From contig NC_048543.1 in NCBI RefSeq assembly GCF_902806685.2, positions 5,684,106 through 5,748,105 of the forward strand: DNA of 64,000 bases, in the 5' to 3' direction. Position 1 is the first letter of the stretch; each line of letters starts with the position of its first letter. Under the pieces are notes generated by a model. The model was not told where the DNA came from, made no database searches, and saw nothing but the letters and a program-made list of their open reading frames with translations. The position numbers and the translations under genes are program-made. Positions 34,331 to 46,400 of the stretch are shown piece after piece. The stretch is from Maniola hyperantus (taxonomy: Eukaryota > Arthropoda > Insecta > Lepidoptera > Nymphalidae).

Positions 34331-35241
34331 TGAAAACCAACTGGAAGTGGAACGGAATTCAACATGCCAAGTTGATGGCCAAGCGCATTTTATGGAACCG
34401 GACCCGGACATAAACATTACCAACATGAAAAAATAATAATGGTGCATTCACGAAATGGGTATGAATGAACTCTTTATTGAATTATTTTTATTTATGTGCT
34501 CTACATCATACATTATACTAGCAAAAAGCAAGAAAATGGTGACAAAACAAAGTTGTTGTTATAAAAATAGAGATGGAGAAGTGGTGTAATCAGAATCAAC
34601 ATGTGCATGTAGATATGTGCATAGAGCTTAGATGAATGTATACTATCTCTATGGCATAGAGCTACTTGTTTGGTTATGTTGGCAGTAATGTCTACCTGTC
34701 AATGTTAGTGATGTTGGTATCATATATGTTATTGGTCTGTGGTTGGTATTGAAGCATGCAATCCAAGACATTATCGTACTCGGTGGTACTCGGTAGGTAG
34801 TCGGTACCAGTATATATAATGTACTCTGTGGTAGTCGGCTTTGGTTGGCTTTTACAAAGTACTCTGTGGTCGGCTTTTATTTCTGGTCGGTGGTAGTCGG
34901 TACTCGGTAGTGAACTTTTATCCGGTGGTAGTGAACACCGACCAGAAATAAAAGGTAGTGAATAGTGAATATAGGCTGGTCCTGGGCTGGTCGGTGATTA
35001 TAGGTAGCCGTAAACTGGAAACCATTAGATACCATAGTTTTGAATCCTTCGATGTCCTTCGAAACGAATCTTTAGTTGGAAATGTTGGAAATAATTATTT
35101 GTTCTGCGTATTGACTATTGACTCTGGATTCTGGAAGAAGTGCTCGAGCTCGAGTCCTTGCCAGGTATTTGCAGTCGTTGGTGCTTCACTCCCCTTCTTT
35201 TAAGTATAATTTTATCCCTGCATATTGTAAGTTGTAGCCAA
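34331..35241. promoter_or_regulatory. Divergent intergenic region between nonA and XPF
   Basis: About 1.17 kb between the two ATGs probably contains both promoters. 34760-34980 is a low-complexity block built on GGTAGTCGG/GGTACTCGG variants, with an embedded inverted repeat (34874-34892 against 34936-34954). A TATATATAA stretch lies at 34812-34820 inside it. The 60 bp before the XPF ATG contain no recognised motif. Confidence 0.4.
34874..34954. repeat. 19-bp perfect inverted repeat in the nonA/XPF intergenic region
   Basis: The arm CTTTTATTTCTGGTCGGTG (34874-34892) is exactly inverted at 34936-34954, with a 43-bp loop rich in GGTAGT units. Confidence 0.8.
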
Positions 35242-38200
35242 ATGGAACTAAGTAACGAGAAGGAGGACATGACAACGGCAGAAAACGTTGAAACTAAATA
35301 TCCATTGCTTCCTTTTGAAAAACAGATTTTCATCGATGTCTTCGAAAAGGATGCTCTTATAGTAATTGCAAAGTAAGTAAATTAACCTGTACATAAAGGT
35401 TTAGGGTAAGTAGGTACCTTAAAAGGAAAAACCGGCCAATAACACAATTCTATTAAATAATCTTAAATCTAAATTAAAAGTACTTAAAAATATTAAAATA
35501 AAACATACAAACTTAAATAAACCTTACCAACTTAAAATTAAACGTCGTCAAAAAGTCCGCCCCTGGTTGCCCCTGGGCCAAAGGTGCCCATCTAATAATT
35601 TAAAATATGTGAGAGTGAATTATGATAAACAACAAAATGCATGCATCTCAAAATCCAACCCTGACAGCTAAACAAAGATGGCAGAGTTCTTTTCATGCAG
35701 CATTTCTTTTCAGTCTTTTTTTTTTTTAAAGAATATTAGCCATGTTAAATTACTAATATTCCCCTTTCCTCTCCAACTAAGCGTCAGGCTTGTGCTAGAA
35801 GTAGGTACGACAATAGTGCAACGGGCGGGGTTTGAACCGTCAACCTTTTGGTTTTCAGTCCACTCCTTTACCGGTTGAGCTATTGAGGCTCTATTCTCTA
35901 TTGATGGCTGAGTTCTTTCCATGCAGCATTTCTTTTCACAGAGTCTATGACAGTAAAAACTCTTTTAACATCAACCTCCTACATATATGTCCATTTCACT
36001 CATTAACAACCTCCCATTAATTATAAGACTACACCGCTCAACTCTTTTGAAAATGTTAAGACAATTTTTAAATTGTAATTATGTATTGATATTTATTTCA
36101 GGGGGCTGAATTATAACACAGTTGTCGCCAATTTATTATGGGTGCACAAAGATCCTGCCAATTTAGTATTAGTAATTAACAGCAATGACCATGAAGAAAA
36201 ATTCTTTACAGAGAAATTTAATTTAACTGTTTTACCAAACACTGGATCTGAGAGGTAAACAAATTTTTCCTAATTTGAAAATGAAAAGCTCGTCAAGCCT
36301 ACTTACAGTTTACTATTCAGGCGTAAGACTAGCTTCCCTTAGTACAGGAAAGCCTAGTTTGGGGGTCAGGAACTTTGCATGTTACTATCATGGTTTAGGT
36401 ACTTAGTGTTTACTGTTTACCTTATAAATTTTTATCAAATAAAGATTAATTGTTTATTATTTTAAAAAAATCCAGATGTAGCCCTGTTTGTCTATTTTTT
36501 ATTCAGATACAAGTACAACCGCAATCTCGCCTGGTGGTAAGTGATGATGCAATCTAAGATCGATGCGGGCTAACGTGAAAGGGGTATGAATAATATGATA
36601 GTTTTTATTAAACCCATACCCCTTTGGTTACACGGCATCGTACCGGAACGCTACATCGCTTGAGGCACGGCTTTGCCGGTAGGGTGGTAACTAGCCATGG
36701 TTGAAGCCTTCCACCCTACCAGACTAGACATTTAGAAAAAAAATCCAAACCCCTGCCGGGAACCGAACCCGGGACCTGCCGCAAACATGACCACAGCGCT
36801 TACCACTGCGCCAGGGAGGTCGGCAAGATTGGAGAACTAATATTTTGCTTCAAGTTTGTATTTGTCTGTCTACTAACTTTTCATGGTCAATCTGTTTAAC
36901 CAATATTGACAAAATTTGGTACAGAGATAGCTTGCATCCCAAGGATGGAATAAGCCTACTTTTGTCCTGGAAATTCGAAGAGTTCCCTCAGGACTTAAAA
37001 AATCTAAACCCACGTGAAAAAAGTCGTAGGCATCATCTATTTGTTACAGAGCTAGCTTGCATTCTGTACACAAACACAAAACAAGAAGCAAAAAAAAGGA
37101 AAAAATCGGCCAAGTGCGAGTCTGACTTGCGCACCGAGAGTTCCGTACGACAATCGTTTTTTTCGACATTTTGCACGATAGTTCAGAAAGAAAGAAAAGA
37201 CGTTTATTTATGCAATTGTGCCACACATTACAACTAAATGCTAAGAGCTGGTTATTCCGGCGCTTCTTCCACCTAAGAACAAGCAAAAGAAGCGCCGGAA
37301 CAAACTGTCATATTGTGTGGCACAACCCGAAAAAAGGGTCCCAGCTCAGCATTATGCTGTATGCCTTGTTGCACAAGAACATACAGCGCTGATTTTCAGC
37401 TGGTACCCTGAACCGGGTGACGCCACGGAATCATAAACTAATGATAACTAAACATAACTAATAAAATACACGGAAACATAAAAAAATCACTAACTAACAA
37501 TTACTATACTTAGTTACTTAGCACCATACATACATACTGTTCAAAAACTGTTATGCATAAAAATAACCCAGTCCATCTGAGTTTCACCTAACTCTGCCGC
37601 CAGTTCAGCATTTTACAGTACGGTATAAAATATGGACATCGACCTTTAGAAAGAGATAGCGGTTTCGTAAAGCGTTGTCTGTGTCGTTGAGACCGGCGAA
37701 ACGTCATATAGATACGAGTGACAGGGACAACGCTCTACGAAGCCGAAATCTTATTCTAAAGGTTGATGTACAATATTTCTTGCCGGCTACTGTAATTGCT
37801 TATCATATATTTATTTATACATGGATACAGATAAAATAAATAGGTACAAGTTAAATATTTTTTAATTATCTACCTATTAAATATATTATATAAATATATA
37901 TAGGTATATATATTTATATATATTTGTGTATTATTAGAATGTACTGTGTATGTAGTCTAATTTATAATAATATAATACCTAGGGCCATTTTTGGCTGCCG
38001 CACCAACCCGTGCTTTCGTGATTCCTTTCGTTAAAGGTTGCCTGGAAGAGATCGCTTTAGCGATAAGGCCGCCTTTGCATGCTACAGCTATTAGATTAAG
38101 ATCCTGTATTGTGTTTTTACAATGTTTACTTTGTGTTGTGTGCAATAAAGTGTAAAATAAATAAATAAATAAATAAATTTCAGAGAAAAAGCATATTTAG

Positions 38201-40453
38201 AAGGTGGTGTATACTTTGTATCGACAAGGATTTTAGTTGTTGACCTGCTGAAGAACCGCGTCCCAGTATCCAACATAACTGGCATTATTGTTTTGAGGGC
38301 TCACACGGTGCTTGAATCATGCCAGGAAGCTTTTGTATTAAGATTGTTTCGACAAAAAAATAAGGTACAGCTACTCGTAATTTGTTGGTTGATTGCGGAA
38401 TTTAAGATATTTTTTTAATAAGAAGCCAAGCTTATCATGCTGACTAATATTCCCCTTTCCCCTCCAATTAAGCGTAAAGCTTGTGTTAGGAGTTGGTAGG
38501 ACAATAGTGCAACGGGTGGGGTTTGAGCCGGCGACCTGTCGGTTTTCAGTCCGCTCCTTTAACCGTTGAGCTATAGAGGCCCATTTAATCACAATGTTAC
38601 AGTCTCATTCAATATGATTGGTTTTTATGATATTGTGGCTGCAACAATGCATTTTAACCAATAGTGAGAGTGTCAGCCAATCAGACTTGACTGACGTCAG
38701 GACGCTGCGCCACCGACTCTTCGACTCGAAAGTCCACATATTTTGTAGAAATCTTGTGGTTATAGAAGCGTTGTCTCTGTCACTCATACCTATATGACGT
38801 TTAGTCGGTCTCAAATATAGGTACAACGATCTACAAATAAGCTCTCCTTCTAAAGGTCGATGTACATTAATGAATAGGCTACTTGACAATTTTTTTAAGT
38901 TGGTCTTAAATGGTTAATATTTGTCCTATTATATCAAAAAAATTAACACTATATTTTTTTGATATAATAGGACAAATATTAACCATTTAAGACCAACTTA
39001 AAAAAATTGTCAAGTAGCCTATTCATTTATTTCATTTGTGACAGCTTGTACCTACCACTTATGATTTTTGTTAAGATTACCAGTGGTTCGAAGAGCTTTA
39101 TAAATAGTCTTTAGTAAAACTTTTTCTTTTGTATTTTGTAGACCGGATTCATTAAAGCATTTTCAAATTCACCAATCTCATTCACCTTTGGATATAATCA
39201 AGTGGAAAAAGTTATGCGAGCACTTTTTGTTACTGAGTTATTCTTGTGGCCAAGGTAAATATTATGTGATCACTACCCATATTATAAATACGAAAGTGTG
39301 TTTGTTTGTCGGTTTGTTGGTTCGTCCTTCAATCACGTCGTAACGGAGCAACTGATTAGCGTGGTTTTTTTTGCATGGTTATAGTTAAAGACCTGTAGAG
39401 TGACATAGGCTAGTTTTTATCCCGGAAAATCAAAATGTTCTCACAGGATTAAAAAAAACTAAATCCACGTGAACGAAGTCGCGGGTATCAGCTAGTTACT
39501 TAATAAAACTTCGGTCTGTCAGTCAGTCGTGGAAGGACTGTTTTATATGCATAGAAGATGTCAGTAAGTTGCTCCTTTTATGTGTAAAGAAAATAAGTTA
39601 TTTTAGGTTCCACGGAGCAGTAATTAAAAATCTAAAGAGCAGACAAGCGGAAGTCATAGAACTTCACGTTCGCCTCAGCACCAACATGAGCCTCATACAG
39701 GCGTGCCTGCTGGACATCATGAACTACACTGTCAAGCAGCTAAAGAGCATTAACCGGACCTTGGATATGCAAGTAACTTTGTTCAATCTTTTTCAAAGTC
39801 GAAGTCAAATTTATTTATTGCATTATGTACAATGCTTTTTTCTGCCTTGTTTGCTATTTAGTCTGCCTTTTTGCTTTTTGTTTTACCATACCACCATTTG
39901 TCATACATATCCATACTAAACCATTATCATCATTGCAACCCATTGCTGGTCCACTACTGAGCAAAGGTCTCCTTCCAGAGTGAGGAGACTTTGTCCACCA
40001 TGCTGGCCAAGTGCAGATAGGGAGACTTCAAACACTGAGAATATTATGCTGAACTCTCAGGGATGTAGGTTTCCTCACGATGTTTTCCTTCACTGCCAAA
40101 GCGACGTTTAATTGTTTAAAATGCACACAAGTTCTAGGTAGTTAAGAGGTTTCATAATCGAGATCGAACCTTGGACCTCTCGTATGGGAGGCCGAAGTCT
40201 TTTAAGTGTCTTACAACTAGGCTATCACCGCTTCCTATCTACTGATATTATTCCATCCATTATTTTTTTGACTGCATGAACAATTCTGACAAAAGGTATT
40301 AGGTACAGAAAGATCTTGCATCCCGGACATGCGCTACGTTTTATTTTGAAAAATCAAAGATGGCCCACGGCATTTGAAAGGCCTAACTCCACGTGGACGA
40401 AGTCGCGGGCAGTTTCTAGTAATCACACTTCACACTAATATTATAAAGGCGAA

Positions 40454-40490
<37 letters not shown>

Positions 40491-43400
40491 TTGTTACTCC
40501 TTCACGCAAAAACTACTGGACGGATTTGGCTGAAATTTGGAATGAAGATAGATTATACCCTGGATTAACACATAGGCTACTTTTTATCCCGGAAAATCAA
40601 AGAGTTCCCGCGGGATTTTGAAAAACGTAAATCCACGCGGACGAAGTCGCGAGCATCAGCTAGTCTTATATATTGTTAACATTGTGACTTCTCTCCGGTC
40701 TTGAATTATATTCATACAAAAAATACTGGGTTGTAATTCTATTGCCTGAAAAAATAACATCGGCCGGTGATTAAAGGACAATCTAACAAACAAACGCACT
40801 TTCGCGGTTTATAATATTACTTACCAGTAGCAATTTTATTTTAGGAGATAACCACAGAGAATTGTATCACAAAGAAATTTCATAAGATACTGCAGTCGCA
40901 GCTGGACTGTGTCTGGCATCAACTCAGCACGCGGACAAAGGAATACATCCAAGACTTGAAGGTTTTAAGAACAATGATCTTGTAAGTCATCGTCATCATC
41001 ATCAACCGATAGACGTCCACAGCTGGACATACGTTTCTTATAGTAGGGACTTCCACACGCCACGGTCTTGCGTCGCCTGAATCCAGCGGCTCCCAACGAC
41101 TCGTTTGAAGTCGGCTGTCCACCTAGGGCGAGTCCATTTGCGCTCCAATCCAATCGCGCTTTCTGGTATGAGGTCATCATTCCAACACCTAAAGAGGTTC
41201 CGACACGGTCAAGCGGCTTGACGTGAAGCACGTAGATTTGTTTTGCTTGATGCGCCCGATGCAAACCTTGATCAAGCAAACGGCACTTTTCTCATACATT
41301 GAACACTCCGAACGTCGCGCCAAGCAATAAAAAAATTTCAAAATAAATTTAAAACCGACTTCAATAACCACAAACACTAAAAAGTAGAAAATAATTTAAT
41401 TTATTACCTAATATATTATGTATACAAGAGTTATTGTAGTTCTATAGTAATGTTTTTTGGAGCCGGTGCCAATTAGCCGCAAGAACCGTCTAGCATATTG
41501 TTCTGTGACTCCACATTGGCACCTCATTGGCACCCACTCCAAAAAATATTACTATAAAACTACAATAACTCTTGTTTGAACCATTGAGGACATAGGGGTG
41601 CAACTCTAGAACATTAAAAAATCGCAAATTGAAAATCGCTTGTGGTGCCATCTAAGCGCGAGCACGGCTAAACAAATAGAGAACAGTTTACAAAAGACGT
41701 CAATAGATGGCGGGCACATTGGTGTAATTTTAATGACATTAATAAATTATAACCAAGTTTTCATGTTTTCGTGTGCTGTAGTAAATATTTATATTTCTGT
41801 TAAATTTATCTGACCCTGCTTTAATAACAGGACTCTGTAGTCTGTATTTCCTTTCACCACCTCGATAACTATATTCTAAGGATTGATTTAGTGACTCGAT
41901 TCATGCCTGAACGATTGACCACGGCTACGGATTACGGACTTGTTTTTGCTTTGTGAAATGATTTTTCTGTCAATATATTTGTGCAGAAAAATGCCACGGA
42001 GATCTTGATGTGTGTCTGGATGTGACTAATTCGGTAAGTATAAAATCAGCTTACTCGTAATCTAACTCAAAATTACTTCAATGAGTCAAACTCTATGCAC
42101 CATTAAGGCACCATTAGCACATTAGGTATTTTATCATGATACTAGGTATATAGTTCCTGCGATTTCGTCCGCTCGAAAAAACTATTTTAGAAATCCCGTG
42201 AGAAGTCCAATTTTCCGGGATAAATGTGGCCTACAAGTTACAACCGTCTGATGCAAGCTATCTCTGTACCAAACAGATGATGACCACCACTTTGTCTACG
42301 TGGATTTAGGGTTTTTGGGAATCCCATGGGAACTGTTTGAGTTTTCCGTGACAAAAGAAGCCTATGTCCTTACCTGGATGCAAGTTATCTCTGTACTAAC
42401 TATCATCATAAACGGTTACACAAATTTACTGTAAAAAGCTAGCATACAGACAGGTTGACACACTTTTGCATTTATCATATTGCTATGGATTAGTAACTAC
42501 TAATTCTGTAAATTTTTTGTTTTGTAATTAAGTGTACTTACAACATTTGTTTTGAACTTTATTGACTAAGTTATTTTTATATTATAGGTATCAGCTATCA
42601 ACTAATTAAGTACAATTAGTAAGTATAGACTAATGCATATTTTATGTTATTACTTTTTCAGATGTTTGCATGGCTTTCCAAAACCTGGCTACTCCTCTCT
42701 TTGAAACCATTTAAACAATGAAAAGTGATAGTAGGACAACATTTAGAAAGCAAGACTGATAATGAAATAATATATAGTTACAAATTATCAAATTTGCAAT
42801 CACCAGTTTGAAGATCGTTGAAATACACCAGTTGTGGTAGTAATATGAAAGTTATGAAAAGTAAATAACCAAAAATTTTGGATTTGAGCGTTACCTATTT
42901 CACAATCTCGTGGGTCTTTTGGGTATGTATTTTATGTACCTAGTTACGAATTTATGAAAATAAAATATTTTACAAAACCTTAAAACCTTTTTATTTCTAT
43001 AGTGTTTTATAATTTAGTATCTTAAAGAGTCAGTCTTGTAATATATATTTTTAAACATGTTTTAAACAAACGTTAATGGAATTATTGATGTTTGTTTAAA
43101 ACATGTTCAAAAATATAAAATATTCTAGTAAAGTACATTTAAATAGCATTTAAATTATCGCGCTCTCGCACGCCTAGCGCGCTTTTAGTGCCCTCTAGAT
43201 GTGAGCACACGCGTAACTTTGAAAAAGAAATCTAGAGTCGCACATCTATCTCTAGTATATAGTAGATAATCTATGATTGAGGAGTTCCGTTCTCCATATC
43301 CGAAGATAATTATCGGATCTTTACCAAATCAAAATGGGACCACCTCTGAAGTATGTCCTACTAAACCTCCTCCTTTTTTAAAGTCGGTTAAAAATAGAAA

Positions 43401-46400
43401 ATCGCATCAAGCACGTAAATGCAACTTAAGCATCAAGCAAACTTTGTGTTAAAAAAATGATTGAGTCGAGCGTAGATTTTCGCTTGACTCAATCATTTTT
43501 GTAACACAAAATTTGCTTGATGCTTGAATGCTTGACTTCAAGCCGCTTGACTGTCTCAGAAGCTCTTTAGGACCCCAACATCTATCGATTTTTGGCACTT
43601 CAGCTTCGCAACTAGTTGAGCTATGCCGGTTATTCTGTTTCTCATGTACATATCTCCTCATTTCTGATTTGATAACATAGAGAAGCTCCAATCATAGCAC
43701 TTTCCCGGGGAGGTGCCTACAACAAACTCAGCAGGGTTTTTACTATTACCATTTCACAATATCACTTAAAACTTATTAAAAAAACTTTTTCTCGAAAACT
43801 AGTAGGTGCCCAACTTGTTTGTTGGTGTAAACATGGCATTAGGTGTAAAAAAATATTTTAACTTGATATTATTATTTCAGAAATCTAATCCACGATGACT
43901 CAGTGTCATTCTATGCGTTGGTGAACAAATACAGGACACCTGAGTACGCGAGGGTCAATTCAGGGTGGATCCTCCTGGATTCTGCTGAAACCCTGTTTCG
44001 TTTAGCGAAAGCAAGGGTTTTCAACAGTAAAAACGGTAAATAGTAAACACTTGAAAAATGAGTCTGACCGCCGTACTCAGTCGCTAATCGTTACTTAAGA
44101 TTAAGTTAAAACTGTCTGTTTGACTCTAAGTACGGCGGTAAGTACTCATTTTTTGCACAAAATATCTGACCTTAAAACATAGATACAGGCACACAAGAAC
44201 ACACACGCAAACACACAACCTTTTCATTTGTACCTAATTAATAATGTTACAACTAAGGAACTCATTTTCAAGAAAGAAGGGTAATTGGCCCTTAAGATAT
44301 GGGCTCTCTCTAGTTTAGGGGCCATGAATTTTTGTATTAATAAATATTAATTTATTTAAAAAAAATTGAACTGAATTTTTTATAGAGTTCGATCCAGAGC
44401 CATCACCGAAATGGAAATGTTTATGCGATTTATTAATAGATGAAATCCCAGAAGAAGTAAAGAAAAACAGAAACGGTTCTTTAGCCAATACAAAAATACT
44501 TATCCTATGCAATGATAACAAGTCATGTAGTCAACTAAACCACTTTCTTACAATGGGGGAAAACAAATATCTATTTTATACAGCGTTTAGAAGAGACCTC
44601 AATATTACTTCAGTCGCTTCTAAGTATAAAAAGTTGAACAAACCTTTAAAATCGGAAGAAAAGATAAAAAAAACTCAAAAAGATTCGGAAAATGAAAATT
44701 TAACTGAATTAGGGTGAGTCAATATTCAATAACATGTTACTTATAAAACTTTTGTTTGGAAAAAAAAATACTTCTGTTTTCTATCTTAGTTTTTATTATT
44801 TCAATATTTTTTAAAAAATGTTTTGGAACTCGTATCACTACAAGTTTCGGAGGGCGTGGCGGCTGTAATGCAGTCTATAACGGTCAGCTGCCATCGTTCT
44901 TAATTTCGGTCAATTTGTAAGACAATTCAATTTCAATCGTTTAACAACGATTCTGTTCACATTTAAATAACAGTGCAATCACTACCCACGTATGATTATA
45001 AATTCAAAAGTGTGTTTGTTTGTTGTCCTTCAATCGCGCCGCAGCAGATCGATGTGATTTAGCGTGTATCACTTTTTATCCCGGAAATCAGAGTTCCCAC
45101 GAGATTTTTGAAAAACTAAACACGCGAACGACATCGCGGGCATCAGCTAGTGTATATTTTTAACATGTTTTATAACAAGAGAAGATAGTAAGTACTTAAG
45201 TATTGATCACACTACTAAAATATATATGTTACAGTGTTTTGTAACTTGTTATATTATATAGTGTAGATCCACCCTTAGAAGATGAGGATGCAATGGATGA
45301 GTTGAATAAATCCAATTACGTGTTGACTTTGACTCAAACGGCGTCGAGTGATTCGGTGAAGAAATCAAAAACAATCGACGAGAGTATGTTCGAGCCTATT
45401 TCACAGGTATTTTTTTAAAATCGTTAGGTACAGTACTACCACTTTCATATAAGTTACGCCGATATACCTGCGCAGAAATCTTATTTTTGAACTGCACGTA
45501 AATATCTCGGTCAATCATAGCGCGCGTCCGTCCTCTATCGGTTGTTGGCTATGCGCCATGTTTTATACACGCGAATTATGACCGAAATAGCACGAGGCTC
45601 TCTTGTTCTTGTGTTTAAAATCTTAACGTGAAGCAATAAGGTCTGTATTTCACTGCTGTACATTCGCTTTTAGTCTGCGTTGTTGGCGCTTTTCTGCGCA
45701 AACGAATTTTGCCGATGCAACTTATAAAAGTGGTAATACCCGTATTGTTTTTTTTAAAGAATATTAGCCAAGTTCATCATGATTACTAATATTCCCCTTT
45801 CCCCTCCAACTAAACGTAAATCTTGTGCTAGGAGAAGGTACGACAATAGGGCAACGGGTGGGGTTTGAACCGGCAACCTTTCAGAATTGGGTCCGCTCCT
45901 TTAACCGTTGAGCTATTGAGGCTTAAATTGTTTAATATTATAAATGCAAAAATGTGTTTATTTGTTGGGTTGACCTTCAATCACGTCGCAACGGATCAAC
46001 GTGATTTTTCGCATGAATATAGGTAGGTATGGTAACTTTTTGAAATAACTTTTTTGGAATGATTTATTTTTTACTTTTAACATAATTTTGATAATTTTTC
46101 AGATAGAGAACTTAGATATAACTCAACTAGAAACAGAAAGGCCAATAATCTGCATACAAACGTTCAAACAAAACGGCAATCACTTTTCGCTCGGTCAAAC
46201 CTTGGAGGCGTTGCGTCCAGAGTACATTATCCTATACCACAGCGACGTGGCGGCCGTGAGACAGATAGAACTGTTTGAGGTTAAGAAGAAACCTGAAGAG
46301 CCTACATCAAAAGTATATTTCGTTTAATTTTTTTTATAAAATTTAGTATAGACACGTGGGACGTGCGGCCGAGTTGCGACAACGCATATCAATTGATGTA

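Noticed and set aside
36720..36823. Possible tRNA gene on the minus strand
   Set aside because: A and B boxes are present, but it is continuous with a body shared with 47300-47574, hence a SINE head.
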